Below are positions 1 through 8,403 of a stretch of 64,000 nucleotides of DNA, in pieces. The position numbers and the translations under genes are program-made. Source of the DNA: Planctomycetota bacterium (GTDB taxonomy: Bacteria; Planctomycetota; Planctomycetia; Pirellulales; Pirellulaceae); contig CAUJHS010000067.1 of NCBI GenBank assembly GCA_963204915.1, positions 27,728 through 91,727 on the forward strand, in the 5' to 3' direction. The number at the start of each line of letters is the position of its first letter. Position 1 is the stretch's first letter. Below the pieces are notes generated by a model. That model did not search any database. It was not told the origin of the DNA and worked only from the letters and a program-made list of their open reading frames with translations.

Positions 1-843
1 GTGGTCCTGCGGGTCAATCGCTTTGCCCACATCGTGCAGCAGCGCGGCCAGCAGCAGGTCTTCGTCGTAAGGCGCTTCGTCGCAGGCGTGGTCGAACACT
101 TGGAGGCTGTGATAAAGCGCATCCCCCTCAGGATGCCAGCGCGGGTCTTGTTTGACGTTTTCCAGCGGTAACAGGAGCGATTCGTACACCTGGAACCGGT
201 CGGGCTTGTTTTCGACTTCCGCCACCGCTTCTTCCAGGTTCAAATCGGGGTATTCCTGCTGCAAAAGCTGCTCCAGCTCGGAAATGTTCGCCCGCTCGAT
301 GGCCTTTCCGGTGATCGAGCTTTTGAACACGTAATGTGCCTGATCGGCGGCGTACACGGTGATTTCGACCGGGAAACGGTCTTTGACATGAATGTGCGTG
401 AAGACCCGTTCTTCGTCGTTCTTGACAACGCGCTTTCGCTCCACATCGTAAATCAGCCCGAGTTCGTCCAACTCGGCGCAGACGAGGTGAACGCTATCGG
501 TGAATACATGCAGGTCAATGTCCGACCCTTGCCGCACGTGGCCGGTCATCACACTGCCAATGAGCCGCGGCTTGAACTTTTTGAGCACGCGCATCAAGTG
601 CAACGCTTGGAGCCGCATGTCGAGGAGATCGCGGTTGCGCTGGTCGCCTTCGTACATGCGCGCCAGGGCTTGCACTTCGTCGCGAATTTCAGCGTTGCTC
701 GGAAGGTCAGCCGGTTTGACCCAACCCTGACAAAGCCGTCGCGCGGCCTTTTGTTTTGCGCGGTAATACTCCGACTCCTGCCGGAAGTACATCAGTCGGG
801 CGGCCTCAAAGGCGATCTGCCGCCGCAATTTCGAGAGATTCAT
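1..843 (-). CDS. Nucleotidyltransferase + HD-domain protein (partial, C-terminus beyond the left edge)
   Basis: The minus strand is open from an ATG at 843 to the window edge, giving 281 codons with no stop. After a helical, charged N-terminus, residues ~95-115 carry the nucleotidyltransferase signature: a GSVMTG segment followed by a GSDIDLHVF stretch (G-S...S-D-x-D, the metal-binding carboxylates). Near the edge, at residues ~262-280, is an HD motif (LLHDVGKAID) typical of metal-dependent phosphohydrolases. This order resembles tRNA nucleotidyltransferase/GlnD-like proteins fused to HD domains. The substrate cannot be told: nucleotide transfer to RNA, protein or a small molecule are all possible. 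It is divergent from the BMC gene at 1130, with a 286 bp shared upstream region in which I recognise no regulatory site. The domains are clear; the function is not. Confidence 0.8.
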   Translation of the reverse strand, partial: MNLSKLRRQIAFEAARLMYFRQESEYYRAKQKAARRLCQGWVKPADLPSNAEIRDEVQALARMYEGDQRNRDLLDMRLQALHLMRVLKKFKPRLIGSVMTGHVRQGSDIDLHVFTDSVHLVCAELDELGLIYDVERKRVVKNDEERVFTHIHVKDRFPVEITVYAADQAHYVFKSSITGKAIERANISELEQLLQQEYPDLNLEEAVAEVENKPDRFQVYESLLLPLENVKQDPRWHPEGDALYHSLQVFDHACDEAPYDEDLLLAALLHDVGKAIDPQDH

Positions 844-1129
844 CAAGTTGCGCCGTAAGCCCAAGCAGTCGGCGCGGGCGTCGAGGAAAAAGCTGCCAAT
901 CGAGATATTATATCCCAGGCGCGGCGCACAATACAAAGCCGTACGCCGGTGGGCAACGACCATTCGCCGGCCGTTGTCCTCCGCGGGCGGATGTCGGCCG
1001 CTTGGCGGCGGACGGTCGCTCGACCGCCGGGCGCCGGTGGGTCGCGTCATCGCAGGTCGGTAAGTATGCTACAGTTGTACGGGATTGAGCGTCCAGGCCG
1101 AGGCTTCCTTGGGAAATAGTTCACGCCGC

Positions 1130-1759
1130 ATGATTATGATTCAACCAGGCGAAGCATTGGGCATCTTGGAAACGACGGGCGCCACGCCGGCCATGGTCGC
1201 TCTGGATACGATGGAGAAACGCGCCGGTTTGCGACTCGTACAAGCCGAGCTGAACGATTTCCTCGGCATCGTGCTCAAAGTGGCCGGACCTGTGGCCGTC
1301 GTGCGCGACGCGATCGAAGCGGGACGCGACGCCGCGGAACGCATGGGCGGTAAGCCCACGGGAGAAGTCATCAACCGGCCCGACCTCGAAGCGTGGAAGG
1401 CGATTCAAAGCCGGCGCGAATTCAACCCGCTCATTCAGCAAGACATTGTATTTGACCCCCAGGGAGAGACATCTGTGGCCAGCAACAATACCGAGGCGCT
1501 CGGGTTCATCGAAACGCAAGGCTTCACGGCGGTCTTCGCCGCGATCGACAGCGCATGCAAGGCGGCGAACGTGGAAGTGGTGGGTAAAGAGAAGCTCGGC
1601 GGCGGTTACGTCACGGTGGTTGTACGGGGCGATGTGGCCGCGGTCAAAACTGCGGTTGAAACCGGCGCGGCGCAAGTGAATGGCTTGGGTAAGCTCATTG
1701 CGTCCTATGTCATCGCGCGTCCCAGCCCGGCCGTGCTGCAATTATTACCCAAGATGTAG
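1130..1759 (+). CDS. Tandem BMC-domain shell protein (BMC-T type)
   Basis: This 209-residue protein contains two bacterial-microcompartment domains in tandem. Domain one (residues ~8-80) begins EALGILETTGATPAMVALD; domain two (~125-205) begins EALGFIETQGFTAVFAAID. Both show the BMC pattern of an ALGxIET strand, a helix and a GxVxxV strand ending in an Ala-rich helix. Tandem-domain shell proteins assemble as pseudohexameric trimers that tile the facets of microcompartments, often with gated pores. No other shell protein, aldehyde dehydrogenase, aldolase or vertex protein is nearby, unlike the planctomycete fucose/rhamnose compartment locus, so this is an orphan shell gene. The start was set at the ATG at 1130, just ahead of the first BMC strand; open reading continues upstream to a GTG at 1085 without domain content. 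Confidence 0.85.
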   Translation: MIMIQPGEALGILETTGATPAMVALDTMEKRAGLRLVQAELNDFLGIVLKVAGPVAVVRDAIEAGRDAAERMGGKPTGEVINRPDLEAWKAIQSRREFNPLIQQDIVFDPQGETSVASNNTEALGFIETQGFTAVFAAIDSACKAANVEVVGKEKLGGGYVTVVVRGDVAAVKTAVETGAAQVNGLGKLIASYVIARPSPAVLQLLPKM

Positions 1760-1821
1760 GCGACACGGGTGTCGGCAAATTGGCCCGCGCTTGCGGGAGT
1801 CGGCCTTTAGCTGGATGCTTG

Positions 1822-2307
1822 TTAGCTTGATGCCTGGGCGACCACCGGAAGGGGCGTCGATTGCAGTGTGGGAAGCTCCGCGGGGTCGACAATCCAACCC
1901 CGGCAGGAGGGCGTGTTGCAGTGGCAGCGCATGGCGACATCGGCTGGCCAGGCGTAGTCAATCGTCAACTCCTCGCCAGGCTCAATGGGGCGTAATGCGG
2001 CCAGCCACATGCGCCGCGACCAGTCTTCCTCGCCTGTCTCGTAGTCTGGTTCCTCTTCGTCGGTGACCCATTGAAACAGCTCGCAATTTGGTTCGCAGGA
2101 GTGATTCAGAAAGCGAAACGGCGGCGCCGGCTCCAGGCTCAGCGACTCGCCCAAATCGATGCAGTAGTGCGACGAATAGTCCGGATCGTCGATGACCTCG
2201 CCGAGAATTTCGCCGATGACGTCGTCGGCCTCAAAGGCGCTGGCGGCAAACACGCCGCGCCCAACGGCAGCGTCCGCCACATAGACCAACTTATCCAGTT
2301 CGCTCAT
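1822..2307 (-). CDS. SET-domain protein (putative lysine methyltransferase)
   Basis: This is a small (161 aa) SET-domain protein. The hallmarks are in order: RGVFA near residue 17 (N-SET), the pseudoknot core NHSCEPN at 68-74, a GEELTIDYAW strand (the conserved E-L-T-x-D-Y), and a CHCNTPSCRG post-SET-like zinc cluster near the C-terminus. SET enzymes transfer methyl groups from S-adenosylmethionine to lysine. The target here is unknown; bacterial homologues occur in chlamydiae and some free-living bacteria and may act on histone-like or ribosomal proteins. The ATG at 2307 follows an AGGA and sits right before the domain; longer readings add only low-complexity residues. An acidic insert (DEEEPDYETGEED) follows NHSC, unlike the compact core of the family. 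The gene is divergent from the thioredoxin-fold gene at 2790. Confidence 0.85.
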   Translation of the reverse strand: MSELDKLVYVADAAVGRGVFAASAFEADDVIGEILGEVIDDPDYSSHYCIDLGESLSLEPAPPFRFLNHSCEPNCELFQWVTDEEEPDYETGEEDWSRRMWLAALRPIEPGEELTIDYAWPADVAMRCHCNTPSCRGWIVDPAELPTLQSTPLPVVAQASS

Positions 2308-2789
2308 TCCTGTCCCATTCGTTCGAGGTCCGCAACCGCGCAGCCCGCACTGTGCGGCGCCGAACCGCCATAAACCATCGGCGTGGCGACCTGCCCGCGT
2401 GCAGCGCGGGGTTGGTGCTTCCAACAACCGCCAAAGGCGTCAAAGGTGGGAATCGCCCCGAGGTCGGTTGCTTCACGCCCAGTTCGCACCATAATTTCGC
2501 GGCCAAACGCAGCCGCGCGTGGGGCTGATGCGTAACCTGTCGCAAAGCAATAAACGCTTGCCGATGCTTGACTTGCGTTCACGGTGCTTTACAATGCCAC
2601 GTTGACGCCGCTGAGTTCTCCACGCGCAGGGGAATTTTCTTTGGTGAAATAAACCACAGAAGCCATCGAACCCACGCGGTAGAACCAACGTAACATACGG
2701 CGAACGATCGAGACGAGGCAAGGAGTTGCACGTTGAGATTTATGCCGTTGGTCACAATTTCTGTTTGTTTTCCTGGAAGGAGTAGCCTG
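2308..2789. other. Divergent intergenic region, SET gene / thioredoxin-fold gene
   Basis: This 482 bp region separates two divergent genes. I see no convincing gene in it. The only recognisable site is a sigma70-like promoter at 2568-2595 pointing rightwards, which implies a ~190 nt untranslated leader for the downstream gene. Confidence 0.5.
2568..2595 (+). promoter_or_regulatory. Putative sigma70-type promoter for the redoxin gene
   Basis: A -35 element TTGACT (2568-2573) and a -10 element TACAAT (2590-2595) are separated by 16 bp. This is the only good consensus match upstream of the gene at 2790. Found by eye; no transcription data. Confidence 0.4.
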
Positions 2790-3368
2790 ATGAACCGAGT
2801 GTTTAGTCTTGCGGTAGCGGCGGCGGTGTTGTCGTTGGCCACGGTTGGCTTCGCGGCTGGCGTGGATGTGGGCGAAAAGGCCCCCGAGTTCAAAGATCTT
2901 CCCACGGCGGATGGCAAGAAGCTCAGCATGTCGGACTTGAGCGACTCGAAGGCCATTGTCGTGTGCTTCACTTGCAACAATTGCCCGGTGGCGGTGGCGT
3001 ACCAAGATCGCTTTATCGACTTCGCCAAACAGTATAAAGACAAGGGCGTGTCGTTCGTGGCGATTAACGTCAATCGCACCGAAGACCTGCAAAAGATGAA
3101 GACCCGTGCGGAAGAAGCCGGCTTCAACTTCCCCTACGCGTTCGACGCTTCGCAAACCACCGCCAAGGAATATGGCGCTACGGTGACCCCGCACTTGTAT
3201 GTGTTGGACAAGAACCGCGAAGTGGTTTACATCGGTTCGTTCGACGACGCTCAAAACAACCCCAAACAACACTTTGTCAAGGAAGTGGTCGACTCGGTGC
3301 TGGCCGACAAGAAGCCCGAAGTTCAGGGCAAGAAGGCTTTCGGCTGCGGCATCCAATGGAAGCGCTAG
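2790..3368 (+). CDS. Exported thioredoxin-like / AhpC-TSA-family redoxin
   Basis: The 192-residue product has a Sec signal peptide (hydrophobic stretch to about residue 22, ending GFAAG) followed by a redoxin fold. VGEKAPEFKDLP is the typical start of AhpC/TSA domains. The active site reads CFTCNNCPVA, so a CxxC dithiol sits at the position of the peroxiredoxin/thioredoxin nucleophile. VTPHLYVLD carries the cis-proline expected next to the active site. Likely role: periplasmic disulfide or thiol-redox chemistry; the substrate is not predictable. The ATG at 2790 is preceded by a strong GGAAGGAG at 2775-2782. The gene ends in a good terminator and is followed by a second thioredoxin-fold lipoprotein, so the two may serve the same extracytoplasmic redox function although separately terminated. 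Confidence 0.88.
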   Translation: MNRVFSLAVAAAVLSLATVGFAAGVDVGEKAPEFKDLPTADGKKLSMSDLSDSKAIVVCFTCNNCPVAVAYQDRFIDFAKQYKDKGVSFVAINVNRTEDLQKMKTRAEEAGFNFPYAFDASQTTAKEYGATVTPHLYVLDKNREVVYIGSFDDAQNNPKQHFVKEVVDSVLADKKPEVQGKKAFGCGIQWKR

Positions 3369-3390
3369 GATAAACCCGCAAGACCCAGAA

Positions 3391-3425
3391 ACGTCGCCGG
3401 CCTCTCGTGGTCGGCGGCGTTTTTT
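3391..3425 (+). terminator. Rho-independent terminator after the redoxin gene
   Basis: A ~12 bp GC-rich stem (3391-3402 with 3409-3420, two wobble pairs) with a short loop is followed by a T run at 3420-3425. Confidence 0.8.
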
Positions 3426-3451
3426 CATTGACGCAGTTCACAAGGAGTAAC

Positions 3452-4093
3452 ATGGTGAAAATCTCTCAGCTTGGCGCGCCCCGCCGTTGGTTGATCGGCT
3501 TATTCGTTTTGTCTGCCATGGGGCTGGGGGCGGGATGCAGCGAGACGCCGCAGGCGGTTGATTCGGGCGTGGTTGAACCTGTTGATACCGGCTCCGGGCA
3601 AACGTCTTCCACCGCCGAAACTGCTTCGGCCGATACCGCCGCGAGCGCCGCAGCCGGCGAGATCACGTTGGAAACGGTCGACGTCGAGGGCTACCAGCAG
3701 GTGCTGGATCAGCACAAGGGAAAGGTGGTGTTCGTCGATTTTTGGGCCACCTGGTGCACGCCCTGCATGGAGAACTTCCCGCATACGGTGCATGTGAGCC
3801 GGGCTTTTCCTCCGGAGCAAGTGGCCGTAATTTCGGTCAGCTTTGACGATCCGGAAAGCAAGGACGCCGCGTTGGCGTTTTTGCAAAAGCAAGAAGCTCG
3901 GTTCACCCACTTAATGAGCGAATACGGCGCCGGTGTGGAAAGCATGGAAAAGTTCAACATCGACGGCGGTGTGCCGCACTATAAGATTTATGATCGCGAG
4001 GGGAATCTGGTGAAGTCCCTTTCGCCAGGCCCTGAACTGGACGTCACGGTCGAATTGCTCGACGCCGAAGTGCGCAAGGCCCTGGAGCAATAG
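3452..4093 (+). CDS. TlpA/ResA-like thioredoxin lipoprotein
   Basis: This 213-residue predicted lipoprotein has an N-terminal membrane segment ending LGAGC with the lipidation Cys at about residue 29. The -3 residue is Gly, so the lipobox is slightly off consensus. A low-complexity Ser/Thr/Ala/Glu linker follows, then a thioredoxin domain. The active site is WATWCTPCMENFP (CTPC dithiol), and GGVPHYKIYD supplies the cis-Pro loop. TlpA/ResA proteins reduce disulfides outside the cytoplasm, for example in apocytochromes c, which suits a genome with c-type cytochromes (one lies at 27-29 kb). The ATG at 3452 has an AAGGAG at 3442-3447. The target protein is an inference from the family only. Confidence 0.88.
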   Translation: MVKISQLGAPRRWLIGLFVLSAMGLGAGCSETPQAVDSGVVEPVDTGSGQTSSTAETASADTAASAAAGEITLETVDVEGYQQVLDQHKGKVVFVDFWATWCTPCMENFPHTVHVSRAFPPEQVAVISVSFDDPESKDAALAFLQKQEARFTHLMSEYGAGVESMEKFNIDGGVPHYKIYDREGNLVKSLSPGPELDVTVELLDAEVRKALEQ

Positions 4094-4294
4094 CGACGAG
4101 CGGGCTGAAGCGCGATGCGGGGGTGGGGCAGTGCGCGGGCGTCGGCAAACTTTCCGTTCGTTGACAGCGGCAACGAACCGCCCTAGACTCGTTCTCAAAC
4201 TTTGCGAACATCGAGTTTTCTTGTGCGGCACGCCGCAGAATTCGGTGTTGTGCGATCTGTCATCGTCCGTCCTTTGCGCGCGAGGAAAGAGAGA

Positions 4295-6253
4295 ATGTCC
4301 GAGAGTTCTGCGATTCACGTCGAGACCGTGATGCGCGAAGACCGCGTCTTTGCGCCGAGCCAAGAGTTTTCTTCCCACGCGCGCATCAAGTCGTTAGCGG
4401 AATATCAGCAACTTTGGGACGAAGCCCAACAGGACCTTGAAGCGTTCTGGGACAAACTCGCCGCGAAGGAGCTCCATTGGTTCAAACCCTACAACCAGGT
4501 GTTGGAGTGGAAGGCGCCCTTCGCGAAGTGGTTCGTGGGCGGGCAAACCAACGCTTCGTACAACTGTCTCGACCGGCATTTGAACACCTGGCGGCGGAAT
4601 AAGGCGGCGCTACTTTGGGAGGGCGAACCCGGCGATCAGCGTACGCTCACCTACCAGCAACTTCACCATGAAGTGTGCAAGTTTGCGAACGTGCTCAAGA
4701 AGTTGGGCGTCACGAAGGGTGACGTCGTTTCGATTTACATGCCGATGACGCCCGAATTGGTGATCGCCATGCTGGCGTGCGCGCGGATTGGCGCCGTTCA
4801 CTCGGTCATTTTCGCGGGATTCTCAGCCGAGGCGATTGCCGACCGGAACAACGACGCCAACGCGAAACTGCAAATCACCTCGGACGCGGGCTGGCGGCGC
4901 GGCAAGCAGTTGCCGCTCAAGGAGACCGTTGACGAGGCCTTGGCCAAGTCGCCGTCGGTGCAAAAGTGCGTCGTGCTGCGGCGCATTGGCGTGAGCGTCA
5001 ACATGCAAGAAGGCCGCGACTTCTGGTGGCATGAACTGATGGCCGACGCCTCGGCCGATTGCCCCGCCGAACCGCTCGATAGCGAACACCCGCTTTATAT
5101 TCTGTACACCAGCGGTTCGACCGGCAAACCCAAGGGGATTCGGCATACCACCGCGGGCTATAACTTGTTCGTCAAGCAGACGTTTGAATGGGTGTTTGAT
5201 TACCGCGACGAAGACATCTTCTGGTGTACGGCCGACTGCGGCTGGGTCACGGGACACAGTTACGTGGTGTATGGTCCGCTCTCGGCGGGCGCCACACAAA
5301 TCATGTACGAAGGAGCGCCGAACTGGCCGAATGAAGACCGCTTCTGGGAGATCGTTGAAAAATATCGGGTGAGCATTTTCTACACGGCGCCCACGGCGAT
5401 TCGTGCGTTTATTAAATGGGGCGATCACCACGTCGATAAGCACGACCTTTCGAGCTTGCGACTTTTGGGCACGGTAGGCGAAGGAATCAACCCCGAAGCG
5501 TGGATGTGGTACCACCGCAAGATTGGCGGCGAGCGCTGTCCGATCGTCGATACCTGGTGGCAAACTGAAACCGGCGGAATCATGATGTCGCCGCTGCCCG
5601 GCGCTATTGCCACGAAGCCCGGTAGTTGCACCAAGCCGCTTCCGGGCATAGTTCCGGCCATCGTGAAAGAAGGGGGCGAGTCCGTGGCGCAAGGCCATGG
5701 CGGCATGTTGTGCATCGCCAAACCTTGGCCGGGCATGCTGCGCGGCATTTGGGGCGATGACAAGCGATACGAGCAACAATATTGGAGCCGTGTGCCGGGC
5801 ATGTACCTTACCGGCGATAACGCCCGGTGCGATGCGGACGGCTATTACTGGATCATGGGCCGCATTGATGATGTCATCAATGTGTCGGGGCACCGGCTGA
5901 GCACGATCGAAGTGGAAAGCGCTCTGGTAAGCCATCCCCATGTGGCTGAGGCGGCGGCGGTTGATCGCCCCGATGAAATCAAGGGGCAAGCCCTCTCGGT
6001 ATTTGTCACGTTGCGGGATGTCGAGCCGAGCGACGAGTTGCGCGAGGAACTCCGGCAACACGTTGCGCATGAAATCGGCTCCTTCGCCAAGCCGGACGAG
6101 ATCCATTTCACGGCGGCGTTGCCCAAGACCCGCAGCGGCAAGATCATGCGGCGCCTGTTGAAAGATATTGCTTCGGGCAAAGAAACCGTGGGCGATACGA
6201 CCACGCTGGAAGACTTAAGCGTCCTGGCCAAGCTTCGTTCGAGCGAAGAGTAA
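4295..6253 (+). CDS. acsA: Acetyl-CoA synthetase
   Basis: The 652-residue product matches AMP-forming acetyl-CoA synthetase in length and motifs. It activates acetate with ATP to acetyl-AMP and then acetyl-CoA in the cytoplasm. Visible are the adenylate-forming P-loop [11 protein letters not shown] (~270), WWQTETGG (~425), the ATP/ribose-binding Asp in [10 protein letters not shown], the hinge [13 protein letters not shown], and the C-terminal [11 protein letters not shown], whose Lys is the catalytic residue regulated by acetylation. The ATG at 4295 follows AGGAAAGAGAG; 31 upstream in-frame codons lack family similarity. It is convergent with cdsA, with only 15 bp between the stops. Confidence 0.96.
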   Translation: MSESSAIHVETVMREDRVFAPSQEFSSHARIKSLAEYQQLWDEAQQDLEAFWDKLAAKELHWFKPYNQVLEWKAPFAKWFVGGQTNASYNCLDRHLNTWRRNKAALLWEGEPGDQRTLTYQQLHHEVCKFANVLKKLGVTKGDVVSIYMPMTPELVIAMLACARIGAVHSVIFAGFSAEAIADRNNDANAKLQITSDAGWRRGKQLPLKETVDEALAKSPSVQKCVVLRRIGVSVNMQEGRDFWWHELMADASADCPAEPLDSEHPLYILYTSGSTGKPKGIRHTTAGYNLFVKQTFEWVFDYRDEDIFWCTADCGWVTGHSYVVYGPLSAGATQIMYEGAPNWPNEDRFWEIVEKYRVSIFYTAPTAIRAFIKWGDHHVDKHDLSSLRLLGTVGEGINPEAWMWYHRKIGGERCPIVDTWWQTETGGIMMSPLPGAIATKPGSCTKPLPGIVPAIVKEGGESVAQGHGGMLCIAKPWPGMLRGIWGDDKRYEQQYWSRVPGMYLTGDNARCDADGYYWIMGRIDDVINVSGHRLSTIEVESALVSHPHVAEAAAVDRPDEIKGQALSVFVTLRDVEPSDELREELRQHVAHEIGSFAKPDEIHFTAALPKTRSGKIMRRLLKDIASGKETVGDTTTLEDLSVLAKLRSSEE

Positions 6254-6268
6254 CGTGACCTTGCGAAG

Positions 6269-7219
6269 CTATCCGCTGACAAACCCCGTGGCCCAAAACA
6301 GGTACGCCACGGGAGCGGTCATCAGCAGCGAGTCGATCAGGTCGAGAATACCGCCCAGGCCGGGCATCCAGGTGCTCGAGTCCTTCACGCCCAGATCGCG
6401 CTTCAGGAGCGATTCGGCCAGATCGCCAATCATGCCGATGATGCAAAGCGTGGCGCCGTAAAGCATGGCCCGCCACCACGGCGTGGCGACCACCATCGAA
6501 CTGGTGAGCCACGGCACGAGGTAGTGAAACGTGAGCCAGGCGCCCAGGCAGGAGAAAACAAGCGCTCCCACGGCGCCTTCCCACGTCTTTTTAGGACTTA
6601 GCAGCGGCGCCATGCGGCGGTCGCCGAATACTTTTCCGCCAAAGAGCCGGCCGAACGTATACGCGCCGGTGTCGCCCAGTTTGACCGCGATAATCAGCGA
6701 TAGTAACGCGGCCATTCCCCACGCGTTGCCGCCGAACATGCGTAGGGCGACAAGAAAGCTCATAAGCAGGCCGAGGTACGCCATCGACAATATGGCGAGC
6801 GCCACGCGGACCGTTACGCCGCCAGGACCTTGATAACGCCGCATTTCAGCGATGAACGCAAGCAGCACGCCAAAAGCCATCGCGACCAGCGGCCAACCAA
6901 GTTTTCCGAGGGGGCAGTCAGGCGGGTACGTTTCGCCTCGTAGCGACCAGGCCAGCGGCGCTGTTGACGCAAGTACGATCATGGCGTTACCGACGTACAT
7001 TGCCCAGGCCGCCGGAGTTTGTCCGGCCGTGCGGCACATGGAGAGAAATTCGCCGGTCGCCAAGAGCGTGACGACGAGCGCCAAAGGCGCAAGCCATACG
7101 CCCGGCGACTGCGCATTGTAGTTGTAGTCAGCCCAAACCAGCGTCAACAGGATTGTTAAAACCACCGCTGCGGAAATAAGACGCCAACGAAGCAAGCCTG
7201 GCTCCTTTCTGGTAGACAC
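6269..7219 (-). CDS. cdsA: Phosphatidate cytidylyltransferase
   Basis: A polytopic membrane protein (~316 aa, about eight hydrophobic segments) ending with the CdsA signature: LLKRDLGVKDSS then PGLGGILDLIDS. It makes CDP-diacylglycerol from phosphatidate and CTP. In the usual signature the segment reads PGHGG...DR.D; here the His is Leu288 and the Arg is Leu294 (numbering from the chosen start), while K273, R274, K279, D280, D293 and D296 are kept. I chose the GTG at 7219 because the first membrane segment follows it. Reading is open back to an ATG at 7411, but that extension would run through the palindromic repeat at 7310-7430. It lies downstream of uppS, a common arrangement, although here the repeat separates them. 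Confidence 0.88.
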   Translation of the reverse strand: MSTRKEPGLLRWRLISAAVVLTILLTLVWADYNYNAQSPGVWLAPLALVVTLLATGEFLSMCRTAGQTPAAWAMYVGNAMIVLASTAPLAWSLRGETYPPDCPLGKLGWPLVAMAFGVLLAFIAEMRRYQGPGGVTVRVALAILSMAYLGLLMSFLVALRMFGGNAWGMAALLSLIIAVKLGDTGAYTFGRLFGGKVFGDRRMAPLLSPKKTWEGAVGALVFSCLGAWLTFHYLVPWLTSSMVVATPWWRAMLYGATLCIIGMIGDLAESLLKRDLGVKDSSTWMPGLGGILDLIDSLLMTAPVAYLFWATGFVSG

Positions 7220-7309
7220 GCCGCCCAATGACCCCAGGAGCCAAGCGAGCGGAAACGCGCGTTCTTCAACGTTCGGACGTACGTCGTCGCGCCCTACTTG
7301 GCGGCTAGA

Positions 7310-7430
7310 GCGTATTTCATCGAGATGTAATGACGTCTTCAGTGTGGTCCACTCGCTCCGCGAGTGATTTTCGGCACTCGCGGAGCGACGGTGCCACAAT
7401 GGGGGCGTCACACCTGCGTGAAACGCGTTC
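7310..7430. repeat. Dispersed imperfect palindrome, copy 1
   Basis: This ~121 bp element lies between uppS and cdsA, starting GCGTATTTCATCGAG and ending GCGTGAAACGCG. Its two ends are imperfect inverted repeats of each other (GCGTATTTCATCGAGATGT against the complement of the right end, GCGTTTCACGCAGGTGT). The centre holds a hairpin built on CACTCGCTCCGCGAGTG and CACTCGCGGAGCG. A second copy in the opposite orientation is at 43606-43727. Both abut the stop codon of a minus-strand gene. A MITE/REP-like non-autonomous element is the best guess; it could also act as a transcript 3' end. Confidence 0.75.
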
Positions 7431-8209
7431 TAACTCAGTCCGCCGAATCGCCGGTCGCGCGAGGCGTAGCTCCGAATCGCTTCGTGCAGTTGCTCAATGC
7501 CGAACTCCGGCCAGCAATAGTCGGTGACCCATAGCTCCGCGTAGCTGATTTGCCACAGCAAAAAATTGCTGATGCGCATTTCTCCGGCGGTGCGAATCAT
7601 GAGGTCCGGGTCGGGCATGCCCGATGTGTAAAGATAGCTGGCGACGGTCGCCTCGTCGATTGCACTGGGCGTGAGCTGGCCGCTTTGCACGTCGGTTGCG
7701 ATGCGGCGTATTGCGTCGACCATTTCCGCGCGGCCGCCGTAGTTGATCGCCAGGCAAAGCCGCGTGCCGGTGTTGCTGGCGCTCAGGGCGATGGTCTTGT
7801 CCATCTCTTGCTGCACGCGTTCGGGAATGCCCTCACGGCGGCCAATGATTTTGACCACAATGTTTTGCCGCATAATAACGCTCCGCTCCTCGATCATATA
7901 CTGTTCGAGAAGGTGCATCAGGAACTCGAGTTCCAAAGGCGGGCGTTTCCAATTCTCGCTTGAAAGGCAATAAAGCGTTAGTTGCTCGATGCCGAGTCGC
8001 GCGCACTCCTCGACCGTGTTGCGTACGCTCGTGACGCCACGACGATGCCCCTCGATGCGCGGCAGCCCCTGCCGTTGCGCCCAACGACCGTTGCCGTCCA
8101 TGATCACGGCGATATGCCGCGGGCGGCGCGTCAGCGGCACATCGGGAAGTGCGTCGATCCCCGAGTCGCACATGATGATCGGAGTTGAGGACTCCTCGTT
8201 CCTAGGCAT
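7430..8209 (-). CDS. uppS: Isoprenyl (undecaprenyl) diphosphate synthase
   Basis: The 259-residue cis-prenyltransferase condenses isopentenyl units onto farnesyl diphosphate to make the C55 lipid carrier for cell-wall and polysaccharide synthesis. Motifs are complete: HIAVIMDGNGRWA with catalytic D38, the SSENW segment, NYGGR, and DPDLMIRTAGEMRISNFLLW near the C-terminus, which binds the second diphosphate. The N-terminus is ~20 residues longer than in E. coli; M13 is an alternative start. Its ATG lies inside the end of a small ORF (8202-8357), suggesting translational coupling. Its stop is adjacent to the palindrome at 7310-7430. Confidence 0.95.
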   Translation of the reverse strand: MPRNEESSTPIIMCDSGIDALPDVPLTRRPRHIAVIMDGNGRWAQRQGLPRIEGHRRGVTSVRNTVEECARLGIEQLTLYCLSSENWKRPPLELEFLMHLLEQYMIEERSVIMRQNIVVKIIGRREGIPERVQQEMDKTIALSASNTGTRLCLAINYGGRAEMVDAIRRIATDVQSGQLTPSAIDEATVASYLYTSGMPDPDLMIRTAGEMRISNFLLWQISYAELWVTDYCWPEFGIEQLHEAIRSYASRDRRFGGLS

Positions 8210-8357
8210 GCGAAGTTCCGCCTGTGTGGTCCGGAGGGATAGCTTCCGGAAGAATTGCGGGCTTCAATTCCGCCAGCGTTTGAATCATGAATTCGCGTTC
8301 TGGGTATGGCATGACGAATGCGTCGCCCCTGGGATAGAATTGCCGAAACGGCTGCAT
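8202..8357 (-). CDS. Small unknown ORF overlapping the uppS start (51 aa)
   Basis: Between purA and uppS the minus strand carries a 51-codon frame starting MQPFRQFYPRGDAFVMPYPE and ending in TAG at 8202-8204, so it overlaps the first codons of uppS by 8 bp. The composition (Pro, Phe, Tyr, Glu spread evenly, no shift to Arg/Ser) looks more protein-like than a random frame, and it fills an otherwise empty gap. I recognise no family. If translated it probably couples ribosomes onto uppS. The frame is open further upstream inside purA, so its true start is uncertain. Confidence 0.4.
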   Translation of the reverse strand: MQPFRQFYPRGDAFVMPYPEREFMIQTLAELKPAILPEAIPPDHTGGTSHA

Positions 8358-8403
8358 CACGGTCCGCGGGAGTTTCGCACGTGACGCACGTTCCGGACAC
8401 CGG

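Noticed and set aside
4823..6106. 427-codon minus-strand frame
   Set aside because: Antisense to acsA, which has all family motifs; Arg/His-rich composition of a shadow frame.
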